A DNA stretch of 64,000 bases from Streptomyces sp. CB02923 (GTDB lineage: Bacteria > Actinomycetota > Actinomycetes > Streptomycetales > Streptomycetaceae): NCBI RefSeq assembly GCF_001905005.1, contig NZ_LWKZ01000001.1, positions 1,057,775 to 1,121,774 of the forward strand, given 5' to 3'. This document shows positions 16,930-23,987 of this stretch, piece after piece. Within the stretch, counting starts at the first letter, position 1, and every line of letters begins with the position of its first letter. Position numbers and translations under genes: made by a program. The notes beneath the pieces were generated by a model. That model searched no databases, was not told the origin of the DNA, and worked only from the letters and a program-made list of their open reading frames with translations.

Positions 16930-17955
16930 GTGCTGCTTGGGATGATCTGTGCGCTCGGTTCGGCGGTCTGCTTCGGTACCGCGTCGGTTCTTCAGGCGGT
17001 GGCGGCCCGCGCCACCGCGCCCGGGACCGGTTCGGGGTCCGGTGTGGACCCCAGACTGCTGCTGCGCGTCCTCGGCCAGTGGCGCTATCTGCTCGGCCTC
17101 GCCCTGGACGGCTGCGGCTTCCTCCTCGAACTGGTGGCGCTGCGCTCGCTGCCGATCTACGCGGTGGGCGCGGCCCTCGCCGCCAGTCTCGCGGTGACCG
17201 CGGTCGTCGCCGTACCGCTGCTGCACGTGCGGCTCAGCCGCGCCGAGTGGGCGGCCGTGGCGGTGGTCTGCGGCGGGCTGGCCCTGCTCGGACTCGCCTC
17301 GGGGGCGGAGGGCGAGGGTACGGGCTCGACCGCCCTGCGCTTCGGCGTGCTGGCCGTCGCGCTGGCGGTCCTGGGCTGGGGCGCGCTGGCCGGACGGCTG
17401 CCCGGCCGGGCGCGGGCGGCGGCGCTGGGGCTCGGCGCCGGGTTCGGCTTCGGGGTCGTGGAGGTGGCCGTCCGCCTGGTCCCCGACCTGTCGCCAGGGG
17501 CGCTGGTGTCCAATCCCGCGACGTACGCCCTGCTCGTGGGCGGCGGCGCGGCCTTCCTGCTGCTGACGTCGGCCCTCCAGCGCGGCTCGGTGACGGCGGC
17601 CACGGCGGGCATGGTCATCGGCGAGACGCTGGGGCCCGCGCTGGTCGGCGTCGTCTGGCTCGGCGACCGTACCCGTGCCGGTCTGGCTCCCCTGGGTATC
17701 GCGGGATTCGCGCTGGCGGTGCTGGGCGCGCTCGCGCTGGCGCGCTTCGGCGAGGCCCCGGAGACGCCGGGGGCGGCAGAGGTGCCGGGGGCGGCAGAGG
17801 TGTCAGGTGCGGCGGAGGTGTCGGGTGCGGCAGAGGTGTCAGGTGCGGCGGAGGTGTCGGGTGCGGCAGAGGTGTCGGGTGCGGCGGAGTCTGCCGACGC
17901 GACGCCCGGGGAACCGGCCGCGAGCGGCCTACGGCGCGGGCGGCAGGACCCGTAG
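16930..17955 (+). CDS. DMT-type multi-spanning membrane protein
   Basis: 341 residues from GTG at 16930, with about nine hydrophobic helices up to residue 274. It resembles actinobacterial integral membrane proteins related to the drug/metabolite transporter (EamA-like) superfamily. The N-terminus MICALGSAVCFGTASVLQA and the second-half motif AATAGMVIGETLGPALVG fit the internally duplicated fold. The substrate is unknown. The hydrophilic C-terminus has seven tandem GAAEVS-type hexapeptides (about residues 282-320) from an 18-base repeat. The last 27 bases overlap the 3' end of the MocR gene on the other strand. Confidence 0.78.
   Translation: MLLGMICALGSAVCFGTASVLQAVAARATAPGTGSGSGVDPRLLLRVLGQWRYLLGLALDGCGFLLELVALRSLPIYAVGAALAASLAVTAVVAVPLLHVRLSRAEWAAVAVVCGGLALLGLASGAEGEGTGSTALRFGVLAVALAVLGWGALAGRLPGRARAAALGLGAGFGFGVVEVAVRLVPDLSPGALVSNPATYALLVGGGAAFLLLTSALQRGSVTAATAGMVIGETLGPALVGVVWLGDRTRAGLAPLGIAGFALAVLGALALARFGEAPETPGAAEVPGAAEVSGAAEVSGAAEVSGAAEVSGAAEVSGAAESADATPGEPAASGLRRGRQDP
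17773..17889 (+). repeat. 18-base tandem repeat, about 6.5 copies
   Basis: In-frame units GCGGCRGAGGTGTCRGGT encode GAAEVS. Copies at 17791-17826 and 17827-17862 form an identical 36-base higher-order repeat, a sign of recent slippage or unequal exchange in the tail of the membrane protein. Confidence 0.92.
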
Positions 17956-19362
17956 CAGCGCTTCCAGAGCCCCTGCGAAGGCGTGGTCGGGCGGCCTGCC
18001 GTACGTCACGACCAGCCCATCGCGCGGCGCCGCGCCCTCCGCTTCCGCGCGCGCGGGGTGCGCGAAGGAGGCCAGGCCCTCCAGGGCGAGGCCCTGCCAG
18101 AGGGCGGCCTGGACGACGGACTGCTCGGTGCCGGGCGGCAGTTCGAGTACGACGTGCAGGCCCGCCGCGATGCCGCTGACCCGGATGTGCGGCGCCTGTT
18201 CGGCCAGCGCGGCGACGAGCTGGTCGCGGCGGCGCCGGTAGCGCAGCCGCATGCCGCGTACGTGCCGGTCGTACGCGCCCGACGCGAGGAACTCGGCGAG
18301 GGTCAGCTGTTCCAGGGCGCCCGTCTGCCACTCCCCCGTGCTCTTGAGGGCGAGCACGGGGTCGACGAGGTGGTCGGGGAGCACCATCCAGGCCAGCCGC
18401 AGCGCGGGGGCGAGGCTCTTGCTCGCGGTGCCGAGGTAGGCGACGCGGTCGGGGTCCAGCCCCTGGAGGGCCCCCACGGGCTGCCGGTCGTACCTGAACT
18501 CGCCGTCGTAGTCGTCCTCCAGCACCAGGCCGCCGCTGGAGCGCGCCCAGTCGATGACGGCGGTGCGGCGGTCCGGGTGCAGCGGTACGCCGGTGGGGAA
18601 CTGGTGCGCCGGGGTGAGGAGCGCCGCCCGTACGCCGGGCAGGTCCGTCAGCCGCTCCGGGTCGGCGCCGTGCCCGTCGACCGGGAGCGGGGCGGTGCGC
18701 AGGCCGGCGCGGGTCAGCACGTCGCGATGGAAGCGGAGGCCGTACGACTCGGTGCCGATCCCGCGGACGCCGGTGTCGCGCAGGACGCGGGCGAGCAGGC
18801 CGAGGCCCTGCATGAATCCGGTGCAGACGAGGACGTGTTCGGGGTCGGTCCGTACGCCGCGGGCGCGGGCCAGGTAGTCGGCGAGCACGGTGCGCAGTTC
18901 CGGGCGGCCGAGTGAGGGGCTGTAGCCGAACGCTTCGCTGGGGGCGGCGGTGAGGGCGCGGCGGGCGGCGGCGAGCCAGGCGGCGCGGGGGAAGCCGGAG
19001 ACGTCCGGGGTGCCGGGCCGCAGGTCGTAGCGCGGGCGGTCGGGCAGCCGGGGCGGGGCGGCGCGCCGGGCGGGCGGTGCGGCGCGGGACGGTGCGGCGC
19101 GGCGGGCGACGCGGGTGCCGGAGCCCTGCCGGGCGCTGAGCCAGCCTTCGGCGACCAGCTCGGCGTACGCGTCGGCGACGGTGTTGCGGGCGATGCCGAG
19201 GTCGGCGGCGAACGTGCGGGAGGAGGGCAGCCGGGTGCCGGGCGCCAGGCGGCCCGTCCGGACGGCTTCGCGCAGGGACCGCATCAGAGAGGCCCGCAGC
19301 CCGCCGGGACCGGCGAGGTCCAGGTGCAGGTCACGGCCGAAAGTGGCCCAGGAATCGTCCAT
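17929..19362 (-). CDS. MocR/PdxR-family transcriptional regulator
   Basis: 477 residues. The N-terminal GntR-type winged helix is at about 20-90 (LRASLMRSLREAVRTGRLAP, SSRTFAADLGIARNTVADAY). It is fused to a fold-type-I aminotransferase domain with PLP lysine K315 in TASKSLAPALRLAWM. Such proteins bind PLP or an amino compound and usually control the adjacent divergent gene. Only 47 bases lie between its start and the AhpD-like gene at 19410, so the two promoters must overlap. The two AhpD-like genes and the PEP-mutase-like gene are the likely targets. A cluster of RRAAPSRAAPPARRAA links the two domains. Confidence 0.92.
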   Translation of the reverse strand: MDDSWATFGRDLHLDLAGPGGLRASLMRSLREAVRTGRLAPGTRLPSSRTFAADLGIARNTVADAYAELVAEGWLSARQGSGTRVARRAAPSRAAPPARRAAPPRLPDRPRYDLRPGTPDVSGFPRAAWLAAARRALTAAPSEAFGYSPSLGRPELRTVLADYLARARGVRTDPEHVLVCTGFMQGLGLLARVLRDTGVRGIGTESYGLRFHRDVLTRAGLRTAPLPVDGHGADPERLTDLPGVRAALLTPAHQFPTGVPLHPDRRTAVIDWARSSGGLVLEDDYDGEFRYDRQPVGALQGLDPDRVAYLGTASKSLAPALRLAWMVLPDHLVDPVLALKSTGEWQTGALEQLTLAEFLASGAYDRHVRGMRLRYRRRRDQLVAALAEQAPHIRVSGIAAGLHVVLELPPGTEQSVVQAALWQGLALEGLASFAHPARAEAEGAAPRDGLVVTYGRPPDHAFAGALEALLRVLPPAP

Positions 19363-19409
19363 ACGAATGGACCATACCGGTGCGCCAATGGGGGCGTAGC
19401 GTCACTGGC

Positions 19410-19880
19410 ATGACGACGAACACACAGCACGGTCACCACCGGCCACGGATCGCCATCGCGCCGAACGCGCCCGAGGTCTACAAGGCGATGGTCGCCCTCG
19501 ACGCGGCGGCCAAGAAGGGCCTGGACCCGGCGCTGGTCCACCTGGTGAAGATCCGCGCCTCGCAGATCAACCACTGCGCCTTCTGCATCGACATGCACAT
19601 CAAGGAGGCCCGCAAGGAGGGCGAGACCGAGGAGCGCGTCTACCTCCTCAACGCCTGGGAGGAGGCCGCCGGGCACTACACCGCCAAGGAGCAGGCCGCC
19701 CTCGCCCTCACCGAGGCCGTCACCGTCCTCACCGACGGATTCGTGCTGGACGCGGTGTACGAGCGTGCCGCCGCGCACTTCGACGAGGCCGAACTGGCCC
19801 AGCTCATCGCACTGATCACCACCATCAACGCGTGGAACCGCTTCGGCGTGACCACCCGCATGACCCCCGGGCAGGCATGA
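19410..19880 (+). CDS. Carboxymuconolactone decarboxylase/AhpD-like protein 1
   Basis: 156 residues, all helical, with the AhpD-type redox motif NHCAFCIDMH (CxxC followed by H). Members act as alkylhydroperoxidases or lactone decarboxylases. The motif CxxCxxxH suggests a thiol peroxidase or redox role. ATG at 19410 is only 47 bases from the divergent MocR start and has no clear ribosome binding site. The gene overlaps its paralogue as ATGA. Long stretches of DNA are identical to the second copy, especially AAGGAGCAGGCCGCC onward through the C-terminal half. Confidence 0.9.
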   Translation: MTTNTQHGHHRPRIAIAPNAPEVYKAMVALDAAAKKGLDPALVHLVKIRASQINHCAFCIDMHIKEARKEGETEERVYLLNAWEEAAGHYTAKEQAALALTEAVTVLTDGFVLDAVYERAAAHFDEAELAQLIALITTINAWNRFGVTTRMTPGQA

Positions 19881-20344
19881 TGACGACCACCACCGGCACG
19901 GCCCGGCTCGATTTCTACAAGCGCGCCCCGGGGATCTACCAGCCCCTGCTGAACGCGCACCTCGCCGCGAAGAAGGGCCTGGGCGACGACGTCCTGGCCG
20001 AGCTGGTCCTGATCCGCGCCTCGCAGATCAACCACTGCGCGTTCTGCCTCGACATGCACGTCAAGGACGCGCAGAAGGCCGGCGTGTCCGAGGAGCGCAT
20101 CCACCTCCTCAACGCCTGGGAGGAGGCCACCGGGCACTACACCCCCAAGGAGCAGGCCGCCCTCGCCCTCACCGAGGCCGTCACCGTCCTCACCGACGGA
20201 TTCGTACCGGACGCGGTGTACGAGCGTGCCGCCGCGCACTTCGACGAGCGCGAACTCGCCCACCTGATCTCCCTGATCACCACCATCAACATGTGGAACC
20301 GCATCAACGTCGCGATCCGCCAGCCCATCGGAAGCCTGTCGTGA
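19877..20344 (+). CDS. Carboxymuconolactone decarboxylase/AhpD-like protein 2
   Basis: 155 residues; tandem paralogue of the preceding gene with the same NHCAFCLDMH redox motif. Unlike copy 1 it starts with LDFYKRAPGIYQPLLN, closer to the common AhpD-like N-terminus. ATG at 19877 overlaps the previous stop (ATGA); another ATG follows at 19880. Its stop overlaps the GTG of the next gene (GTGA), so three proteins are translationally coupled and may work together. Confidence 0.9.
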   Translation: MMTTTTGTARLDFYKRAPGIYQPLLNAHLAAKKGLGDDVLAELVLIRASQINHCAFCLDMHVKDAQKAGVSEERIHLLNAWEEATGHYTPKEQAALALTEAVTVLTDGFVPDAVYERAAAHFDERELAHLISLITTINMWNRINVAIRQPIGSLS

Positions 20345-21084
20345 GCGGTGCGGCCCTGCGCGCCCTGCACCACGGCCGGGCGGCGGACGATCCGCTCGTC
20401 CTGCCCGGCCCATGGGACGCGGAGAGCGCGCGGATCTTCGCGGCGGCCGGCTTCCCGGCCCTGGCCACGCCGAGCGCCGGAATCGCGGCGTCGCTCGGGT
20501 ACGCGGACGGCAGCACGCCGCCGGACGAGATGTTCGCGGCGGTCGCCCGGATCGTACGGGCCGTGGACGTACCGGTGACGGCGGACCTGGAGGCCGGGTA
20601 CGGGCTGCCCGCGCGGGAGCTGGTGGAACGTATCGCCGCGACCGGCGCGGTGGGCTGCAACATCGAGGACAGCGACCACCGCACCGGGACGCTCACGGAC
20701 ACCGGGCGGCAGGCGGACCGGCTGGCGGAGATCCGGGCCGCGGCCGGGGGCGATCTGGTGATCAACGCCCGTACCGATGTGTTCCTGCGCGGTGCGGGCG
20801 GCGACACGGACCTGGCGGAGCAGGTGGCGGAGGCGGTGCGGCGCGGGCTGCGGTACGCCGCCGCGGGCGCCGACTGCGTCTATCCGATCCTCGCGCCGCC
20901 GCAGGTCCTGCGGGAACTGGCGGACCGGATCGGACTGCCGGTCAACGCCATCGCCGTACCGGGCGGTCCGGCCCCGCGCGAACTGGGTACGGCGGGCGCG
21001 TCCCGGGTCACCTTCGGGGGCGGGCTGCACCGGCGGGCGATGGACGGGGTACGGGCGGTGGCGGAGGCGCTCCGTAACGGCTGA
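20341..21084 (+). CDS. Isocitrate lyase/PEP mutase family enzyme
   Basis: 247 residues from GTG at 20341. TIM-barrel enzyme of the isocitrate lyase/phosphoenolpyruvate mutase superfamily. The metal and active-site strands are TADLEAGYG and GCNIEDSDH, and the substrate-binding segment is INARTDVFLRG. The KKCGHL catalytic loop of true isocitrate and methylisocitrate lyases is absent, so a C-C or C-P lyase on a small keto acid (for example oxaloacetate or phosphonopyruvate hydrolase) is more likely. It is coupled to the AhpD-like pair and probably under the divergent MocR regulator. No phosphonate synthesis genes are nearby. Confidence 0.88.
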   Translation: MSGAALRALHHGRAADDPLVLPGPWDAESARIFAAAGFPALATPSAGIAASLGYADGSTPPDEMFAAVARIVRAVDVPVTADLEAGYGLPARELVERIAATGAVGCNIEDSDHRTGTLTDTGRQADRLAEIRAAAGGDLVINARTDVFLRGAGGDTDLAEQVAEAVRRGLRYAAAGADCVYPILAPPQVLRELADRIGLPVNAIAVPGGPAPRELGTAGASRVTFGGGLHRRAMDGVRAVAEALRNG

Positions 21085-21141
21085 CGGGCTGAACCGGCTG
21101 AGCGGCCGACCGGCTGAGCGGCTGAGCGACTGAGCGACTCT

Positions 21142-21176
21142 GCGGGGGTGGTGGCGGCTTCCGTCACCACCCCCGC
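21142..21176. terminator. Terminator hairpin between convergent genes
   Basis: Arms GCGGGGGTGGTG and CACCACCCCCGC, extended by four further pairs to a 16-base stem with a CTT loop. It sits between the PEP-mutase-like gene (plus) and the Clp_N gene (minus). A run of GGCTGAGCGG-type short repeats precedes it at about 21086-21138. Confidence 0.85.
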
Positions 21177-21180
21177 CCGG

Positions 21181-21933
21181 TCACTTCTGCTTCTTCTGCG
21201 CGGCGTCCTGCCCCGCGACGATCGCGGCCAGGGCCGCGACGACGTCGGCCTCGGACGCCTCCTTGGTGATGCCGAGGCCGTTCAGCACGCCCGTGCCGTC
21301 CTCCAGTTCCAGCAGGGCGAGCAGGATGTGCTCGGTGCCGACGTAGTTGTGGCCCAGGCGCAGGGCCTCGCGGAAGGTGAGTTCCAGCGCCTTCTTCGCC
21401 TGCGCGTCGAACGGGACCAGCGCGGGCATCTCCTCGGCCGTTCCGGGCAGCGCCTCGGCCACGCGCTGCCGGACGGCGTCCAGTTGTACGCCCTGCGCCA
21501 CGATCGCCTGTGCGGCGAGGCCCTTCGGCTCGGCCAGCAGTCCGAGCACCAGGTGCAGGGTGCCGATCTCGGCGTTGCCCGCGGCGCGGGCCTCGTTCTG
21601 CGCCGTCACGACCACGTTCCGGGCGCGGTCGGTGTACCGGCTGAATCCCTGGCTGGGATCGAGGTCCGACGCCTCACCGGGCGTCTTGGGCACGAATCGT
21701 TTCTGGGCCGCCTGCTTGGTGACGCCCATGCTCGCGCCGATCTCCGTCCAGGAGGCGCCCGAGCGGCGGGCCTGGTCCACGAAGTGGCCGATCAGGTGGT
21801 CCGCGACCTCGCCGAGGTGTTCGGCGGCGAGCACCGCGTCGGTCAGCTGGTCCAGTGCGTCGGGGTGGACCTTCTTGATGGCTTCGATGAGGTCGTCGAG
21901 GCGGATCGGGGTGCTGCGGGTGGGTTCCGTCAT
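21181..21933 (-). CDS. Clp N-terminal-repeat protein with HTH
   Basis: 250 residues. Residues 1-80 are helical and include a helix-turn-helix-like segment SWTEIGASMGVTKQAAQKRF (61-80). Two Clp_N repeats follow, about 96-170 (YTDRARNVVVTAQNEARAAG, GTLHLVLGLL) and 178-240 (ALELTFREALRLGHNYVGTE, HILLAL). There is no AAA+ ATPase domain, so it is not a Clp chaperone; it may bind ClpC clients or ClpP partners, or act as a regulator. Two GTCAACC-N3-GGTTGAC palindromes lie immediately upstream, the nearer only 2 bases from the ATG, which suggests autoregulation and a leaderless or very short leader. Confidence 0.85.
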   Translation of the reverse strand: MTEPTRSTPIRLDDLIEAIKKVHPDALDQLTDAVLAAEHLGEVADHLIGHFVDQARRSGASWTEIGASMGVTKQAAQKRFVPKTPGEASDLDPSQGFSRYTDRARNVVVTAQNEARAAGNAEIGTLHLVLGLLAEPKGLAAQAIVAQGVQLDAVRQRVAEALPGTAEEMPALVPFDAQAKKALELTFREALRLGHNYVGTEHILLALLELEDGTGVLNGLGITKEASEADVVAALAAIVAGQDAAQKKQK

Positions 21934-21935
21934 GC

Positions 21936-21980
21936 GTCAACCGTAGGTTGACGAACGGGTCGCGTCAACCCTCGGTTGAC
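21936..21980. promoter_or_regulatory. Paired GTCAACC-N3-GGTTGAC operators
   Basis: Two perfect 7-base inverted repeats with 3-base spacers, at 21936-21952 and 21964-21980, centres 28 bases apart. They sit in the divergent region between the Clp_N/HTH gene and the TetR gene. A dimeric HTH regulator is expected; the Clp_N/HTH protein is the nearest candidate. Confidence 0.75.
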
Positions 21981-21993
21981 GATCTCGCTTTAC

Positions 21994-22009
21994 TAGAGCG
22001 CCTGCTCTA
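21994..22009. promoter_or_regulatory. TetR-type palindromic operator
   Basis: TAGAGC-N4-GCTCTA is a perfect palindrome ending 11 bases upstream of the TetR start codon, a typical autoregulatory site. The surrounding TTTACTAGAGCGCCTGC is AT-richer than its neighbourhood and probably overlaps the promoter. Confidence 0.7.
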
Positions 22010-22020
22010 CTATTACGGCG

Positions 22021-22656
22021 ATGCGTACCGTCAATCCCGAAGAGCACGCCCGCAAACGGGCCCACATCCTCGCCGCCGCGGCCGGGGAATTCGCCGCGCA
22101 CGGCGTCGAGGGCACCTCCACCGCGCGCATCTGCCGCGCCGCCGGCATCGGTTCGGGCACGCTCTTCCACTACTTCGCCACCAAGCGCGACATCTTCCAC
22201 GCGCTGTTCAGCGACGACCTGCCGCGCAACGCCGCGGCCTGCGCCCGCGCGACGGCCGAGGACCGGCCCGACGACGGCATCCGCCTCCTCGTCGACCACC
22301 TGCTCACCGACCTCGCCGACCCGCTCGTACCGGGGCTCGCGGCAGCGGTCGTCTTCCAGGTCAACCGGGACGAGGAGTTCGCCCGGCTGATCATGACCGA
22401 CACCGCTCAGGTACGGGCCGCCCTGGACACCTTGACGACGCGGCTCGCCGAGGAGGGGCGCCCCCTCCCCTTCCCTCCCGAACGGGTCGCCACCTGGATC
22501 CAGGGACTGCTGGACGCGGCCTACCTGTCCGCCGGGGAACCGGACTTCGACCCCGCCGCACACGCGGCCGAGCTGCGGCGGATCGTCACCTGGCTGACCG
22601 GCGGGGACACACCCGGCGCGCCCGCCGACGTACCACCGCCCCCACCCGGCACCTGA
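22021..22656 (+). CDS. TetR/AcrR-family regulator
   Basis: 211 residues. The N-terminal HTH spans about 34-66 (TSTARICRAAGIGSGTLFHY, FATKRDIFHALF), the classic TetR signature. A helical ligand-binding and dimer domain follows. It starts directly at 22021 with no Shine-Dalgarno upstream, consistent with a leaderless mRNA. The palindrome at 21994-22009 is its probable operator. The YqeB-like membrane-protein gene 86 bases downstream is a possible target or cotranscribed partner. The Pro-rich tail (PPPPPGT) is outside the family domain. Confidence 0.92.
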   Translation: MRTVNPEEHARKRAHILAAAAGEFAAHGVEGTSTARICRAAGIGSGTLFHYFATKRDIFHALFSDDLPRNAAACARATAEDRPDDGIRLLVDHLLTDLADPLVPGLAAAVVFQVNRDEEFARLIMTDTAQVRAALDTLTTRLAEEGRPLPFPPERVATWIQGLLDAAYLSAGEPDFDPAAHAAELRRIVTWLTGGDTPGAPADVPPPPPGT

Positions 22657-22742
22657 ACCCGACCCGCACCACCCCGCCCCGCGCAGCACGACCCACACCG
22701 CTCCACACCGCATCAGCTCGCATCAGAGGGAGAACCGGCCCG

Positions 22743-23576
22743 ATGTCCCACGACAACCCGGCACCCAAGGGCCCCGCACCCGCGCCCCCGGCGACCGAGC
22801 CCCCCGCCCCCAATACCCCTGCGTCCGACGCCCTCGCGGTTTCACTGTCGAAGCCCCAGCCGTCCGACGGCCGGACCACCGTCGGCCCCACCACCGGCGA
22901 ACGGGCCGTGCTGTGGGCCGGGTTCCCTGTGCTGGGGGCGGTGGCGCTGTGGCTGCTCAGCAGGGCGGCGGGCTGGGTGGCGTCACTGCCCTGGGCTCCG
23001 CTCCAGGGGCCGTTCAAGCTGGTCGCGTCCGCGCCCGAACCGCTGCTGTCGATCGTCGCCCTGGTCCTCGGCGCGCTCCTCGGCCTGGGCCTCGCGTTCG
23101 TCGCCGACCTTGAGTACGTGACCGCCGACATCGGGCCCGACCAGGCCGTACTGACCGTCGACAAGGTCACCAGGACGGTGCCGCGCGCGTCGACCGCCGC
23201 GGTCTTCCAGGACGGCAAGCACCTGGTGCTGCTCGGCCACGACTCCTCCGAACTCGCTCGCCTGCGCGGCGACTTCGACGCGGATCGGTTCGCGGCCGCG
23301 TTCGAGCGGCACGCCTACCCGTGGCGGGCGGACGGTGATCCGTACGCCGCCGACTTCCGCCGCTGGGTCACGGGGCAGCCCGACCTGTCCAGCGGCGCCC
23401 ACGCCCTGCTCAAAGCCCGTGCGCACGCCCTGAAGAAGAGCGAGAAGAAGGACGCCGAACAGCTCAGGACCGAGCTGGCCGAGCTGGGCGTCGTCGTCCG
23501 GGAGGGCAAGGACAAGGCCCAACAGTGGCGCCTCGTCCGGCCCACTCCGGGCGCCCCGGGCAACACCGGCGCCTGA
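22743..23576 (+). CDS. YqeB-like membrane protein
   Basis: 277 residues. The order is a Pro/Ala-rich cytoplasmic leader (1-50), two membrane helices (about 56-80 and 99-120), then a soluble domain with alternating strands (AVLTVDKVTRTVPRASTAAV, FQDGKHLVLLGHD) resembling the PH-like domain of Bacillus YqeB-type proteins. A Lys-rich helical C-terminus follows (LKARAHALKKSEKKDAEQLR). Function is unknown. ATG at 22743 has GAGGGAG upstream. It probably belongs to the TetR transcription unit. Confidence 0.75.
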   Translation: MSHDNPAPKGPAPAPPATEPPAPNTPASDALAVSLSKPQPSDGRTTVGPTTGERAVLWAGFPVLGAVALWLLSRAAGWVASLPWAPLQGPFKLVASAPEPLLSIVALVLGALLGLGLAFVADLEYVTADIGPDQAVLTVDKVTRTVPRASTAAVFQDGKHLVLLGHDSSELARLRGDFDADRFAAAFERHAYPWRADGDPYAADFRRWVTGQPDLSSGAHALLKARAHALKKSEKKDAEQLRTELAELGVVVREGKDKAQQWRLVRPTPGAPGNTGA

Positions 23577-23588
23577 CCCGCCCCAGCA

Positions 23589-23616
23589 CCCTTCGCCCTT
23601 CGCCCTTCGCCCTTCG
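23589..23616. repeat. Heptamer tandem repeat
   Basis: Four copies of CCCTTCG, followed by CCCTACG, fill the short gap between the YqeB-like gene and the stop codon of the XRE gene. Probably a slippage tract. Confidence 0.9.
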
Positions 23617-23618
23617 CC

Positions 23619-23921
23619 CTACGAGGCCAACCGCTCGCGTGCGCGGTGACCGGAGCCGGTCGGCCCGGCATCCCGTTCGGGCCCGCTGATCTCGGTCCAC
23701 ACCGCATCGAGGGAGAGGCCGAGAACGTCGGCAATCGCCGCGATGGTCGGGAAGGCGGGGGTGGCCACCCGACCCGACTCGATCTTCCGGAGGGTCTCCG
23801 GCGAGACACGCGCGTCGAGTGCGACATCGAGCATCGAGCGTTCCCCCCTGGCCAGACGCAGGAGGGCGCCGAGGCGCTGTCCGCGTTCGATCTCTTCGGG
23901 GGTGAGCGGCAACCTGACCAT
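23619..23921 (-). CDS. XRE-family regulator, small
   Basis: 100 residues, essentially one helix-turn-helix domain. LGALLRLARGERSMLDVALD, then ARVSPETLRKIESGRVATP (HTH about 28-56), then FPTIAAIADVLGLSLDAVW. No effector domain follows. It is divergent from the methionine aminopeptidase, and the 66 bases between their starts contain the CCGGTATAGT direct repeats, so it likely represses both genes. Confidence 0.9.
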   Translation of the reverse strand: MVRLPLTPEEIERGQRLGALLRLARGERSMLDVALDARVSPETLRKIESGRVATPAFPTIAAIADVLGLSLDAVWTEISGPERDAGPTGSGHRARERLAS

Positions 23922-23934
23922 GACCCCGATTCTA

Positions 23935-23961
23935 ATACCGGTATAGTCATCCCGGTATAGT
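23935..23961. promoter_or_regulatory. Operator-like repeats, XRE / map intergenic region
   Basis: A palindrome ATACCGGTAT (23935-23944) and the direct repeat CCGGTATAGT at 23938-23947 and 23952-23961, 14 bases apart. The stretch is AT-rich and overlaps the expected promoters of both divergent genes. Confidence 0.65.
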
Positions 23962-23987
23962 TATTGGAAGCGCGAGAAGGACGCCGC

